A stretch of 64,000 nucleotides of DNA from Actinacidiphila acididurans (GTDB lineage: Bacteria > Actinomycetota > Actinomycetes > Streptomycetales > Streptomycetaceae), in the NCBI RefSeq assembly GCF_016918855.1, contig NZ_JADKYB010000010.1:1-64000 (forward strand), given 5' to 3'. A program made the translations under genes and the position numbers. The notes below the pieces were generated by a model. That model ran no database searches. It saw only the letters and a program-made list of their open reading frames with translations, and was not told where the DNA came from. The number at the start of each line of letters is the position of its first letter. Within the stretch, counting starts at the first letter, position 1. This document shows positions 1 to 9,736 of this stretch, piece by piece.

Positions 1-76
1 GGCACCCCAACCCCCCAACCCCCCGAGAATCAGCCCAACCCCGGACGATTGCCGGGCGAATTCCCGGTCGGCCACC

Positions 77-105
77 TTGACTTGTGCGCAACTCCGACAC
101 AACAT
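77..105 (+). promoter_or_regulatory. Possible promoter of the GH3 gene
   Basis: A TTGACT hexamer (77-82) is followed after 17 bp by CAACAT (100-105). This is a good -35 and a poor -10, placed about 160 bp before the GH3 start. Nothing else is recognisable in bases 1-267, and no operator like the one near 9690 was seen here. Confidence 0.3.
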
Positions 106-267
106 CAGGCACGGCCGTCGCAATTCACGACAGTCGATCACGCAATTCCCGGACGACCCATGAACGTCTCGCCGCCGCGTTCGTGACGGTGGGCGCGTAC
201 GGCACCGGCCGGGCGCGCGCACCTCGACCTCAGTACTCCCCCGCCCCCCACCACCGGAGTCGAGCCG

Positions 268-3200
268 ATGAGACGAATGCCGCGCCGCCATGCCCTCATG
301 GCCGCGGGCTGCGCCCTGGTCATGGCGAGCGCCTTCGCGCCGGTCGCGCAGGCCGCTTCCGCCCCGGCCGCCAAGGCCGCGCCCCAGGCGAGCAGTCAGC
401 CGATCTACCTCAACACCCAGTATTCGGACCAGGCGCGGGCCGCCGACCTGGTGTCGCGGATGACGCTCGCCGAGAAGGTGGCCCAGCTCAGTACGAACAG
501 CGGGCCGGCCATTCCGCGGCTGGGCGTGCAGCAGTACACGTACTGGAGCGAGGGCCAGCACGGCATCAACACCCTGGGCGCCGATCAGAACAACGGCGGG
601 GTCCAGGGCGGCGTGCACGCCACGAGCTTCCCGACCAACTTCGCGGCCTCGATGTCGTGGGACCCGGCGCTGATGTACCAGGAGACGACCGCGATCTCGG
701 ACGAGGCCCGCGGGTTCCTGGACAAGTCGCTGTTCGGTACCGGGCAGAACAACCTGGGCCCCTCCGCGAGCGATTACGGCTCGCTGACGTACTGGGCGCC
801 GACCGTCAACATGGACCGCGACCCGCGCTGGGGCCGTACCGACGAGGCGTTCGGCGAGGACCCGTACCTGGTCGGGCAGATGGCCGGGCAGTTCGTGGAC
901 GGCTACGAGGGCAACAACCCGGACGGCACCAGCAAGAACGGCTACTTGAAGGTCGCCGCGACGGCCAAGCACTACGCCCTCAACGACACGGAGCAGAACC
1001 GTACCGGCATCACCTCGAACGCCTCCGACACGGCGATCCGCGACTACTACACCGCCCAGTTCCGCAGCCTGATCGAGAACGCGCACGTCTCGGGCCTGAT
1101 GACGTCCTACAACGCGATCAACGGCACCCCGGCGGTCGCGGACACCTACACCGCGAACCAACTCGCCCAGCGCACCTACGGGTTCAACGGCTACGTCACC
1201 TCCGACTGCGGCGCGGTCGGCACGACGTACGACAACCCGCCGAGCGGGCACGCCTGGGCGCCGCCCGGGTGGACCACCGACGGGCAGGGCGGGAGCGCCA
1301 CCTGGACCAACACCGCGACCGGCGCGAAGGTCTCGGGCCAGGCGGGCGGGCAGGCGTACGCGCTGCGCGCCGGCACCGACCTGAACTGCACCGGGTTCGA
1401 GGCGACGACCACGAACATCCAGGCGGCCATCAACGCCGGCATCCTCAGCGAGGGGGTGATCGACGCCGACCTGACCCGGGTGTTCACCGTCCGCATGCAG
1501 ACCGGTGAGTTCGACCCGGCGGGCAGCGTGCCGTACACCTCGATCACCAAGGCGCAGATCCAGAGCCCGGCGCACCAGGCGCTGGCCACCACGGTCGCCG
1601 ACAACTCGCTGGTGCTGCTGAAGAACGCGAACGTGGCCTCGACCAGCACCCCGCTGCTGCCGGCCGATCCGGCCAAGCTGAACCACGTGGTGATCCTGGG
1701 CGACATGGCCAACTCCGTGACGCTGGGCGACTACAGCGGCGAGCCCGGCCTCCAGGTCAACGCCGTGCAGGGCCTGACCAGCGCGATCAAGGCCGTGAAC
1801 CCCAACGCGACCATCACCTTCGACGCGGCCGGCACCTCCAGCACCTCGACCTCGGCGGCGGTGCTCAGCAGCGCCACCCAGACCGCGATCAAGAACGCGG
1901 ACCTGGTGCTGCTCTTCGTGGGCACGAACCTGAACAACGCCTCCGAGGGCACCGACCGTTCGACGATCGCCATGCCGGGCAACTACGACTCGCTGATCAA
2001 CCAGACCACCGCGCTGGGCAACCCCAGGACGGCGCTGGTGATCCAGTCCAACGGCCCGGTGAAGATCGACGACGTGCAGGACAAGGTCCCGGCCGTGGTC
2101 TTCAGCGGCTACAACGGGGAGAGCCAGGGCACCGCGCTCGCCGACGTGCTGCTGGGCAGGCAGAACCCTAGCGGGCACCTCAACTTCACCTGGTACAAGG
2201 ACGACTCGCAGCTCCCGCCGATGTCCGCCTATGGCCTCACCCCGGGCGAGACCGGCGGCCTGGGCCGCACCTACCAGTACTTCACCGGCACCCCGACCTA
2301 CCCCTTCGGCTACGGCCTGAGCTACAGCAGCTTCTCCTATTCGGCGGCGACCGCGGACCGTTCGAGCGTCACGGCGGACGGCAGCGTGAATGTGTCCTTC
2401 ACGGTCACCAACACCGGCTCCACGGCGGGCGCGACGGTGGCCGAGCTGTACGCGGCCACGCCCTTCACCGTCTCCGGTGTGCAGCTGCCCACCAAGCGGC
2501 TGGAGGGCTTCAGGAAGACGAACGTGCTGGCCCCCGGCGCCTCGCAGCAGATCACCATCCCGGTGAAGGTCGCCGACCTGGCGTTCTGGAACGCCACCAC
2601 CATGAAGTCGACCGTGTACGACGGCACGTACCAGTTCCAGGTCGGCGGCAGCTCCGCGGCCATCGCCTCGTCCGTGAACGTCGCCGTGACCGGCGCGATC
2701 ACGCCCAAGGTGCAGTACGTGACGGTGCAGCCGGAGAACCTGGTCTACAACGCGGGCAGCACGCTGGATCTGACCGGCAAGAACCGCTGGATCAAGGACG
2801 ACACCACCGGCGTCGGCTCGGTGGCACAGGGCCGCGACATGAGCGTGACCGCAGACGACGTGGTCGAGGCCGTCAACAACGACCAGTCCTTCGTCAACCT
2901 GTCCACCGCGCAGGTGAGTTACAGCAGCAGCGACACGAGTGTGGCCACGGTCAGCAGTGCCGGCCTGGTCCGGGCGGTGGGTGACGGCGTGGCCACCATC
3001 ACCGTCACCGTGAACGGCGTCAGCGGCTCGGTGCCGATCGTCGTCCGCCACTCGGTCACGCTGAACGCGCCCGCCCTCACCACCGCGGGCGGCACGGTCA
3101 CCGCGACCACCTCGTACGTCAACGGCGGCACCGCCGCGGTCAGCAATGTCGCGCTCTCCCTGACCGCGCCCAGCGGCTGGACCGCCCAGGCCACCGGCGC

Positions 3201-4329
3201 CACCTCGTTCGCGAGCGTCGCGGGCGGCCAGAGCGTGCAGACCACCTGGCGGCTCACCGCGCCCGCCGGGGCCGGCCCCGGCTCGTACGCGCTGTCGGCG
3301 GGGGCGACGGCCACCGGCACCGGGCCCTTCGCAGACTCCGGCGCGGTCAACATCGCGTACCCCTCGGTCACGGCGGCCTTCGGCAACACCGGGATCAGCG
3401 ACGACGCCAACACCACGGCGGGCAACTTCGACGGCGGCGGGGCGAGTTACTCCGCGCAGGCGCTGGCCGCGGCCGGCCTGACCCCGGGCGGCGCCTTCCA
3501 CCACGACGGGGTGACCTTCACCTGGCCGAACGTGGCCGCGGGCACGCCCGACAACATCGTGGCCGGCGGCCAGACCGTGCCACTGTCCGGGTCCGGCAGC
3601 ACCCTGTCGTTCATCGGCTCGGCGGCCTACGGCACCGCGTCCGGCAGCGGCACGGTCGTCTACACCGACGGCACCACCCAGCCGTACTCGCTCGCCTTCG
3701 GGGACTGGTGGTCCAAGACCCCGCTGGGCGGCACGGACATCGCGGCGGCGCTGCCGTACATCAACAACGGCGGCGGCAAGGCCACCCAGCCGGTCAACCT
3801 CTACTACGCGTCGGTGCCGATCACGGCGGGCAAGACCGTGCAGGCCGTGGTGCTGCCCAACGTGAGTTCGAGCGCCGCGTCGAACACGGTCGCGATGCAC
3901 ATCTTCGCCATGACGGTGTCCTCGCCCGCGGCGACCACGGTGGTGAGCCTGCGCGCGCACGCCAACAACCAGATCGTCACGGCCGACAACGCCGGCGCCT
4001 CGCCCCTGATCGCCAACCGCACCTCGGTCGGCCAGTGGGAGTCCTTCGACCTGCTCACCAATTCCGACGGGAGCGTGAGCCTGCGCTCCCACGCGAACAA
4101 CGAGATCGTGACCGCCGACAACGCGGGCGCGGCGCCGCTGATCGCGAACCGTACGGCCGTCGGGCCGTGGGAGTCCTTCGACCTGCTGCACAACTCCGAC
4201 GGCAGCGTCAGCTTCCGCGCGCACGCCAACAACGAGATCGTCACGGCCGACAACGCGGGTGCCTCGCCGCTGATCGCCAACCGCACGTCGGTGGGGCCCT
4301 GGGAGGAGTTCGACCTGATCTACGACTGA
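268..4329 (+). CDS. Secreted multidomain glycoside hydrolase family 3 enzyme
   Basis: This 1353-residue exported glycosidase probably cleaves beta-linked xylo- or gluco-oligosaccharides outside the cell. Residues 1-30 are a signal peptide (Arg-rich start, hydrophobic core, Ala-x-Ala). A GH3 N-domain follows with the nucleophile motif TSDCGAV (Asp near 313), then the GH3 C-domain (GESQGTALADVLLG) and a fibronectin-III-like domain ending near residue 820. Next are a Big_2-type Ig fold (about 880-930), a NEW3-like beta sandwich (about 935-1020), a Gly-rich carbohydrate-binding-like sandwich (about 1035-1220) and three 44-residue fascin/beta-trefoil-like repeats to the C-terminus. It is far longer than a minimal GH3 enzyme (about 750 residues) because of the accessory binding domains. 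The family call is firm; the substrate is not visible. The ATG was chosen because it directly precedes the signal peptide. A terminator hairpin follows the gene. Confidence 0.93.
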   Translation: MRRMPRRHALMAAGCALVMASAFAPVAQAASAPAAKAAPQASSQPIYLNTQYSDQARAADLVSRMTLAEKVAQLSTNSGPAIPRLGVQQYTYWSEGQHGINTLGADQNNGGVQGGVHATSFPTNFAASMSWDPALMYQETTAISDEARGFLDKSLFGTGQNNLGPSASDYGSLTYWAPTVNMDRDPRWGRTDEAFGEDPYLVGQMAGQFVDGYEGNNPDGTSKNGYLKVAATAKHYALNDTEQNRTGITSNASDTAIRDYYTAQFRSLIENAHVSGLMTSYNAINGTPAVADTYTANQLAQRTYGFNGYVTSDCGAVGTTYDNPPSGHAWAPPGWTTDGQGGSATWTNTATGAKVSGQAGGQAYALRAGTDLNCTGFEATTTNIQAAINAGILSEGVIDADLTRVFTVRMQTGEFDPAGSVPYTSITKAQIQSPAHQALATTVADNSLVLLKNANVASTSTPLLPADPAKLNHVVILGDMANSVTLGDYSGEPGLQVNAVQGLTSAIKAVNPNATITFDAAGTSSTSTSAAVLSSATQTAIKNADLVLLFVGTNLNNASEGTDRSTIAMPGNYDSLINQTTALGNPRTALVIQSNGPVKIDDVQDKVPAVVFSGYNGESQGTALADVLLGRQNPSGHLNFTWYKDDSQLPPMSAYGLTPGETGGLGRTYQYFTGTPTYPFGYGLSYSSFSYSAATADRSSVTADGSVNVSFTVTNTGSTAGATVAELYAATPFTVSGVQLPTKRLEGFRKTNVLAPGASQQITIPVKVADLAFWNATTMKSTVYDGTYQFQVGGSSAAIASSVNVAVTGAITPKVQYVTVQPENLVYNAGSTLDLTGKNRWIKDDTTGVGSVAQGRDMSVTADDVVEAVNNDQSFVNLSTAQVSYSSSDTSVATVSSAGLVRAVGDGVATITVTVNGVSGSVPIVVRHSVTLNAPALTTAGGTVTATTSYVNGGTAAVSNVALSLTAPSGWTAQATGATSFASVAGGQSVQTTWRLTAPAGAGPGSYALSAGATATGTGPFADSGAVNIAYPSVTAAFGNTGISDDANTTAGNFDGGGASYSAQALAAAGLTPGGAFHHDGVTFTWPNVAAGTPDNIVAGGQTVPLSGSGSTLSFIGSAAYGTASGSGTVVYTDGTTQPYSLAFGDWWSKTPLGGTDIAAALPYINNGGGKATQPVNLYYASVPITAGKTVQAVVLPNVSSSAASNTVAMHIFAMTVSSPAATTVVSLRAHANNQIVTADNAGASPLIANRTSVGQWESFDLLTNSDGSVSLRSHANNEIVTADNAGAAPLIANRTAVGPWESFDLLHNSDGSVSFRAHANNEIVTADNAGASPLIANRTSVGPWEEFDLIYD
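3946..4326 (+). repeat. Three tandem 132-bp repeats encoding a fascin-like trefoil
   Basis: Three in-frame copies begin at 3946, 4078 and 4210 with a period of 132 bp (44 residues). Each encodes S-[LF]-R-[AS]-H-A-N-N-x-I-V-T-A-D-N-A-G followed by LIANRT and a W-E-x-F-D-L motif. Three such units make a beta-trefoil, a common sugar-binding fold. Confidence 0.85.
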
Positions 4330-4369
4330 TGACGCGGACGGTCGAGTCCCGCTGATCGAGTCCTGCTGT

Positions 4370-4406
4370 CCGGGGCGGTCCGCTCGTGACGAGCGGGCCG
4401 CCCCGG
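4370..4406. terminator. Hairpin terminator between convergent genes
   Basis: A 16-bp arm (4370-4385) pairs with 4391-4406 around a 5-nt loop, with one G-T wobble. There is no U-tract, as is usual in streptomycetes. It lies between the stops of the GH3 gene and the convergent oxidoreductase gene and could serve both. Confidence 0.75.
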
Positions 4407-4419
4407 CGGCGTGAGGGGG

Positions 4420-4839
4420 TCAGCCCGGCTGGTCGCTGTCCTTCAGGGTGCCCCAGCCGTGCCACTGGTCGATCTCGATCCAGGCGCTGAACCGCTGGCG
4501 CTCGCGACGCGGGTAGGTCTTGCCGGTGTACTGCTGCGAGAGCCGGTCGATGTCGGCGAGAGCGGTGTCCTCGCGGAGTTCGACGACGTGGCCGACGATG
4601 CTCAGGTGGGTGTACCAGCCGGCTTCGTCGAGGACGGTGAGCGAGACACGCGGGTCGGCGCGCAGGTACTCCAGCCGCTTGCGCCCCATGTCCATGTTGA
4701 CCAGCACCCTGCCGTCGTCCCACAAGTACCAGGTGGCCGTGGAGACCGGCTGTCCGTCGGGGCGCAGGGTGGTGATGACGGCGGGGTTGGGCTTCGACAG
4801 CATCGCGACGGCTTGGTCGGGAAGCGGCGGCTTGGACAT
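4420..4839 (-). CDS. PPOX-class FMN/F420-dependent split-barrel protein
   Basis: This 139-residue protein belongs to the pyridoxamine-phosphate-oxidase-like split-barrel superfamily; actinobacterial members of this size often use F420 or FMN for small-molecule reduction. Recognisable family features are the opening PAVITTLRPDGQPVSTATWY (residues about 19-38), the strand DDGRVLVNMDMGRKRLEYLR, the central VSLTVLD and a C-terminal R-F-S-A-W-I-E-I strand. The ATG at 4839 has a GGAAGG site 8 bp upstream; longer upstream extensions are low-complexity Arg/Pro sequence and were discarded. It is monocistronic and convergent with the GH3 gene. The substrate is unknown. Confidence 0.88.
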   Translation of the reverse strand: MSKPPLPDQAVAMLSKPNPAVITTLRPDGQPVSTATWYLWDDGRVLVNMDMGRKRLEYLRADPRVSLTVLDEAGWYTHLSIVGHVVELREDTALADIDRLSQQYTGKTYPRRERQRFSAWIEIDQWHGWGTLKDSDQPG

Positions 4840-5146
4840 GGGACACCTTCCGTGAGGGTGCTGTGGTACACGTCCGAGCCTACGGTGTGCCGCCCGCCGG
4901 ACCGGGTACGGCGTGGCGCCCGGCCGGCGGTTACGGTGCCGCGTCGCCCGGCGGGTACGGCGCCGCGTCGCCCGGTGGTGGCCGGTGAGCGGCCCCCGCG
5001 CAACATCGAAGTAGCGACCGCACTCCCCCGCCCCCCACGATGAAGCCGGTCGGCCGTACCGCCATCGCGGCGCCGCCCCGTGGCCGCACCGGTGCAGCGC
5101 GACGCCCTCGACGGACTTCGGGAGAACGGAAGAGGAGATTCCACGC

Positions 5147-5986
5147 ATGTCCTACCTGGACCGGTGGCCCGCGATCCGAGCGGGATTCGAGCAGGTGAAC
5201 AAGGAATTCCTCGAGCTGGTGGACGGCGTCGAGCCGGGCCGGATGGCGACCAAGGACTGGACCGTGGCCGACACCGCGGCGCATGTCACGGCGATCGCGG
5301 CGATGTATTCGTCCCTGGTGCGCGGTGAGCCGATCATGGCGTTCCCGCAGTTGCAGGGGCCGGTGAAGAGCACCGACGTCGACTCGATCCACGACTTCAA
5401 CGCGCTGACGCTGGACATCTACACCGAGCGCCGGATCCCGGAGATCCGCGAGCGGCTGTCCACGGACATCGACGGCATCCTGAAGGTGACCACGCAGGCC
5501 GACCCCGCCCGGACCGTGGACTGGCTCGGCCAGGCGCAGGTGCCCATCGCCGGTCTGTTCGGCCACTTCATCAACGAACTGCAGATCCACGGCCGGGACA
5601 TCGCCCAGGCCACCGGCCGGCCCTGGAACCCCCGTCCGCAGGACGCCTCCTACTTCATCGAGGCATTCATGGTCGGGATGATCCAGAACGGCTACGGCCA
5701 GTTCGTCCCGCCGGGCGGCCCCCCGCGCGAGCGCCGCATCGCGGTCGAGTTCTCCTCGGACTACACCACCCCGGTCACCTTCGTCCTGCACCGCGGCCTG
5801 GTCACCATCGAGGACCCCCGGCCCGACGACGACGTGCGCATCTTCTTCGACCCGGTCACCATGAACCTCATGCTCTTCGGCCGGATCAGCCGGGTCCGCG
5901 CGGTCCTCTCCCGCCGCGTCCGCATCAGCGGCCCCCGCCCCTGGCTGCTCCCCGAATTCCTCCGCACGGTCCGCACCCCCCGCTGA
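5147..5986 (+). CDS. Maleylpyruvate isomerase family mycothiol-dependent enzyme (DinB-like)
   Basis: The 279-residue protein has the N-terminal four-helix DinB/mycothiol-dependent maleylpyruvate isomerase fold, recognisable from KDWTVADTAAHVTAIAAMYS (residues about 45-64) and HFINELQIHGRDIAQATGRP (about 142-161), which carries the second metal-binding histidines. A smaller alpha/beta domain resembling the SCP2-like C-terminal domain follows. Members isomerise or transfer thiol-bound substrates in the cytoplasm using mycothiol; the substrate cannot be read here. The ATG has an AGAGGAG site 10 bp upstream. It stands alone. Confidence 0.85.
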   Translation: MSYLDRWPAIRAGFEQVNKEFLELVDGVEPGRMATKDWTVADTAAHVTAIAAMYSSLVRGEPIMAFPQLQGPVKSTDVDSIHDFNALTLDIYTERRIPEIRERLSTDIDGILKVTTQADPARTVDWLGQAQVPIAGLFGHFINELQIHGRDIAQATGRPWNPRPQDASYFIEAFMVGMIQNGYGQFVPPGGPPRERRIAVEFSSDYTTPVTFVLHRGLVTIEDPRPDDDVRIFFDPVTMNLMLFGRISRVRAVLSRRVRISGPRPWLLPEFLRTVRTPR

Positions 5987-6305
5987 CGTCCCGCGGGTCG
6001 GTTCCCCTTCGCCGGCCGGCGGCCCACCGGGCCCCGGCCGGCTTGCTTCGGCGTGTGCGGCGAGGCTGTGGGCGAGCGGGTCGACGAGCAGGCCGGCGAG
6101 CAGGTCCACGAAGGCCGCGGTCAGGGGATCGGGGCGGGTGCGGGCGGACGACGGCGGGCGGTTCGCCTGACCTTTGCGCCCGGCCCGGGCCGGGACCTGG
6201 ACCAGAGCCGGAGTCCAGGCCGGAACCCCGGCCGGGGCCGGGCAGCCGGGCGAACCGCCCCGGACCGTGCGGGTCCCCCGCGCGAGGACCCGCACGGAGC
6301 ATGGG
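5987..6305. other. Intergenic region without a recognised gene
   Basis: These 319 bases lie between the convergent isomerase and glycosidase genes. The only structure seen is the terminator at 6265-6297 and general GC-rich inverted repeats. Open frames here are of biased Arg/Pro/Gly composition and are not credible genes. Confidence 0.6.
6265..6297 (-). terminator. Hairpin terminator of the GH95-like gene
   Basis: A perfect 12-bp stem (CCGTGCGGGTCC at 6265-6276 with GGACCCGCACGG at 6286-6297) encloses a 9-nt loop, 8 bp past the stop codon of the minus-strand glycosidase gene. Confidence 0.8.
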
Positions 6306-9164
6306 TTACCGGGCCGCGGCCGGCCGGAACCGGTAGGTCCGGCCCGGCTGGGTGCGGACGGTGATGACGCCGTCCTTGACCACGTAGCCGAACGCGTGGC
6401 CGTCGCCGTCGGTGACCTCCAGCCGCTGACCGTCCGGCCACGGGTTCCGTACCCGCAGCGTCCCGCCCGCCTTGGCGGTGACCTGGACGTAGTCCACCGT
6501 GCCCGCGCTCAGCGCCGCGGAGGTCTCGAAGGCGCCGGGCAGCAGCAGGCGGTCGAAGCTCGCGTCCTGATCGGCCGGCCAGACCGGGAAGAGCACCATC
6601 ACCCCGTCGAAGCTCTGCACCAGCATGCTGTGCACCGCCTCGCAGGCGCCGGACTTCTCGATGCCGTGGTAGCCGTCGGCGATGCGCAGGTTGGCGGCGA
6701 TCATCTGCGTAATGGTGCTCTCGAAGTGCTGGATGAGCGACGCGGCCGGGTATCCCACCCGGGCGGCCTGGGTGAAGACCTTCGGGAAGCTGTTGATCTG
6801 CCCCCAGGAGTTCATGACGTCCACCGTGTGCACGGCGATCGCCCGGTCCGCCGCCGGGGAGTTGATGCCCAGCACCTCGGCCGGGTGGATGAACTCCAGG
6901 TTCACCGTGTTGTCGCCGGGGTGGATGTCGCGGGTGTCGCTGCCCTGCATGCTGCCGGGCTCGACCAGGGAGTAGACGGTGGCGCCCTGGTAGACGGTGG
7001 TCGGCTGGGCCGGCAGGCGGTCGAGCATGTCCTGCCACGCGCGCCGCTCGGTCGCGTCGGTGTGCAGCACGTGGCTCGCCTCGATCAGCGTGCTCAGCGT
7101 CTGTTTCAGCATGCCGAGGTCGGGCGTGGAGTTCTTCCCCCAGGTCCCCTCGTGCGGGCCGCTCCACATCGCGTACTGCTGCGCCGGGGCGTCCCACTCC
7201 AGCCAGTTGTCGAAGAAGACCGCGACCAGCTTCAGGTACGGGTACGCCTTCTCGCGCAGGAAGGTCACGTCCCGGGTGTACTCCCAGTACGCGCAGAACT
7301 GGGACGCGGCGAAGAGCGAGTCGGCGACCTGCTGCCAGTAGTTGTCGTCGGTCGTCGAGCCGTAGGGGCCGATGCCGACCGGGAAGAGGACGCCGTCGGG
7401 CATGCCGCCGGAGGGGAACCGCTGCGACACGTAGTCGGGCTTGACCCGGTTCAGGTCCTCGCGGGCGCGGCGCCGGGCCTCTGGCACGTAGTCGAGGATG
7501 ACGTCGTAGAGCGGCAGCGCGAGCTCCGGCCGGTTGCTGGAGTAGACCCCGTAGAAGGGGCCCATCGCGTTGTAGTTCATGTGGAAGTCGCCGCTGAACT
7601 GCGCCTGGTCCGTGGTGGTCCAGATGCCGTAGAGCGCGGGGGCGACCTTGCCGGGGCGGCTGGCGGAGCCGATGAAGTACTGCGCCGCGTAGTAGTACTT
7701 CTCCAGCACGGGACGGCCGAGCTCGACGTTGGAGGCCAGCCAGTAGTTCTTCCACCAGGCGACGGTCCGGGTCCGCAGCGGCGTCAGGCCCGCCGCGGTC
7801 TGGGTGCCGACCGCGGCAACTGCCGCCTGCTGCACGCCGGCCGGGTTCTGGCCGCCGCCCGCGACGCAGGTCACGAGGGTGGCGGTGGCGCCGGGCGCGA
7901 GGGTGAAGACGGTGCTCGCGGTCGCGCCGCTCGCCGTCGGGGTCTGGGCGGAGGTGGCGCCGAGCACCCGGGTGGCCAGGGCGGCCGTCGAGACCCAGTT
8001 CTTGCCCGCGGCCGTGGTGCGCTGCGCCCAGGCGGTGCCCGCGCTCACTCCCGCGGTCGCGGGGTGGGTGGAGCCGGCGGTCGTCGCGCCGCCCCAGGTC
8101 TGCACGACCAGCTCGACCGGCCCGATGCCGTTCGACGTCACGGTCGTGACCAGGGTGTTCTCGTCCGCCGCGAGCCAGGTCTCCAGGGTCAGCGGGGTGC
8201 CGTTCATCACCACCGACGTGGTGATCCGAGCGTCCAGGATGTGCTCGGTCTCGTGGAAGGGGTCGGGCGCCGGATTGCCCCCGCCCCCCGCGCTCTTGGG
8301 CGTCGCGTAGAGCTCGAACTGCCCGATCCGGGCCCGCGGGTTCTGGATCGAGTCCGGGGTGGTGTTCTGCGTCGGCTCGGTGATGTAGAGGCGCACGTAC
8401 CGGGTGGTGAGCGGAGCCGCCAGGTCCCGGTCGATGATCGCGTCGGTGTTGCCGGTGACCGCCTCGACGTCGGTCCACGCCGAGCCGTCCGAACTCACCT
8501 GGAACTGCAGGTCCTTGGTGGTGTGGTCCTCGTTACCGGGCCGCGCGGCGACATCGTTGCGGATCACGTAGCGCGCGATGGTCTTCACGGAGCCGAGGTC
8601 CAGGGCGATCCACTGCGGCTTGCCGAGGTCCGACACCCAGCCCTCGTAGCCGGACGCCCACTGGCCGTTGACGGCCCGGTCCGGCGTGAGCCCGCCGTCC
8701 ACGCTGCTCGCGGTCGCGGTCGAACCCAGCGCGAGGTCCGTACTGGCCGGCTGGACGGTGGACTTCAGGGTGATGCCGCCGATCGGCAGCGGGCGCGGGC
8801 CCGGGTTGCCGGCCCAGAAGTCGCCCTTGGAGACGTAGAAGGTCTTCACCCCGACCGTGCCGCCGGAGGTCACGCCGACGTCGCCGTTCCCGAGCAGCGC
8901 GGTGTTCGGCATGCTCGTCGAGATCGAGCCGCTGTACGCCTGATCGGTCCATTCGCCGGTGATCCCGGACAGCTTGTCGCGCAGCGCCGCCCAGCGCTCG
9001 TCCGCCGCCGGCGGCGCGGCCGGACCGCCCGCGGGTGTGCCGGCGGCCGGCTCGGCGGCCCGCGCGGAGGTCTCGCCGATCGTCAGCGCCACGGGTACGG
9101 CGAGCGCGCCGCCCAGAATCGTCCGTCGCGCGGGACGGCGTGCGCCCTCGTCCAGGTACGTCAT
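6306..9164 (-). CDS. Secreted GH95-like six-hairpin glycosidase with F5/8-type C domain
   Basis: This 952-residue exported enzyme begins with a twin-arginine-like signal (R-R-T-I-L-G-G, hydrophobic core, cleavage near residue 37). The N-terminal beta domain (LLGNGDVGVTSGG, FWAGNPGPRPLPIGG) is interrupted by an inserted discoidin/F5-8C sugar-binding domain at about 140-290. The (alpha/alpha)6 catalytic domain spans about 430-860 and holds GIWTTTDQAQFSGDFHMNYN, a typical active-site loop of GH95-type fucosidases. A short beta domain ends the protein. GH95 activity (alpha-L-fucosidase or alpha-galactosidase) is inferred from the family; the general acid and base were not assigned. The ATG has GGAGAG 8 bp upstream. 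Transcription probably starts near 9702 under a palindromic operator. Confidence 0.82.
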   Translation of the reverse strand: MTYLDEGARRPARRTILGGALAVPVALTIGETSARAAEPAAGTPAGGPAAPPAADERWAALRDKLSGITGEWTDQAYSGSISTSMPNTALLGNGDVGVTSGGTVGVKTFYVSKGDFWAGNPGPRPLPIGGITLKSTVQPASTDLALGSTATASSVDGGLTPDRAVNGQWASGYEGWVSDLGKPQWIALDLGSVKTIARYVIRNDVAARPGNEDHTTKDLQFQVSSDGSAWTDVEAVTGNTDAIIDRDLAAPLTTRYVRLYITEPTQNTTPDSIQNPRARIGQFELYATPKSAGGGGNPAPDPFHETEHILDARITTSVVMNGTPLTLETWLAADENTLVTTVTSNGIGPVELVVQTWGGATTAGSTHPATAGVSAGTAWAQRTTAAGKNWVSTAALATRVLGATSAQTPTASGATASTVFTLAPGATATLVTCVAGGGQNPAGVQQAAVAAVGTQTAAGLTPLRTRTVAWWKNYWLASNVELGRPVLEKYYYAAQYFIGSASRPGKVAPALYGIWTTTDQAQFSGDFHMNYNAMGPFYGVYSSNRPELALPLYDVILDYVPEARRRAREDLNRVKPDYVSQRFPSGGMPDGVLFPVGIGPYGSTTDDNYWQQVADSLFAASQFCAYWEYTRDVTFLREKAYPYLKLVAVFFDNWLEWDAPAQQYAMWSGPHEGTWGKNSTPDLGMLKQTLSTLIEASHVLHTDATERRAWQDMLDRLPAQPTTVYQGATVYSLVEPGSMQGSDTRDIHPGDNTVNLEFIHPAEVLGINSPAADRAIAVHTVDVMNSWGQINSFPKVFTQAARVGYPAASLIQHFESTITQMIAANLRIADGYHGIEKSGACEAVHSMLVQSFDGVMVLFPVWPADQDASFDRLLLPGAFETSAALSAGTVDYVQVTAKAGGTLRVRNPWPDGQRLEVTDGDGHAFGYVVKDGVITVRTQPGRTYRFRPAAAR

Positions 9165-9684
9165 GCGTCTCTCCTACGGGAGTTGCACAGAGGGTGGGTT
9201 GTGAGCGGGATCGGCTCTTCCCGTGCCGGAATGCGGGCAGGGCGAAGCGCCGTCCGTGAAGCCGTGGGGGGACGGGGGGATACGGGCCACGCCGCGGCAG
9301 CGTGGGGTGAGGGGTACGACGGCGGTACGTCGGGGGTGGTCGGTGGAGGCCGGCCTGTCGGCCGTACGGTCACCGGCCCGCCGCCGCTGTGCGGGTCCCG
9401 GCGGGGAACGCGGCTCGGTACGGCCGGGGCCCGCGGCGGCGGGTGCTACCGGCGGGGGCGGGCTCGGGCCCGTCCCGACCGGGTGGTGGCGTCATGCGCC
9501 GGACCGGCGAACCCGCGTGTCGGGGGTGCCGGAATCGGCCCTCAGGGCGCCGAACGCGGTCCCGGTAAGACCGCGGCAGCGCGTGGTTCGAGCACGGTGG
9601 GCATGGCCGCCCCTTCCAAGGGTGTGCGGGAGGAAGAGACAGCTGTGCCCCGAACGCCGCCCTGCGAAATCCTTGGCCAGACGC

Positions 9685-9702
9685 TGAGATAACGTTGTCT
9701 CA
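9685..9702. promoter_or_regulatory. 18-bp palindromic operator (LacI-type)
   Basis: TGAGATAACGTTGTCTCA is a palindrome at 16 of 18 positions with an AACGTT centre, the shape expected for a LacI-family sugar-responsive repressor. It covers about +1 to +18 of the minus-strand promoter just upstream, so binding would block initiation. The presumed target is the GH95-like gene. No LacI-type repressor gene lies nearby. Confidence 0.65.
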
Positions 9703-9708
9703 CGGAGT

Positions 9709-9736
9709 ACAGTAAGGTTCTGCCGCGCCAAGTCAA
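9709..9736 (-). promoter_or_regulatory. Sigma-70-like promoter reading toward the GH95-like gene
   Basis: On the minus strand TTGACT (9736-9731) and TACTGT (9714-9709) are separated by 16 bp. The predicted start near 9702 falls at the edge of the palindromic operator. The first recognised gene downstream is the GH95-like glycosidase, 520 nt away. Confidence 0.55.

Noticed and set aside
6174..9692. Very long plus-strand open frame opposite the GH95-like gene
   Set aside because: Composition is almost only Arg, Gly, Ala, Val and Pro, and the minus strand encodes a clear enzyme. It is a GC-bias shadow.
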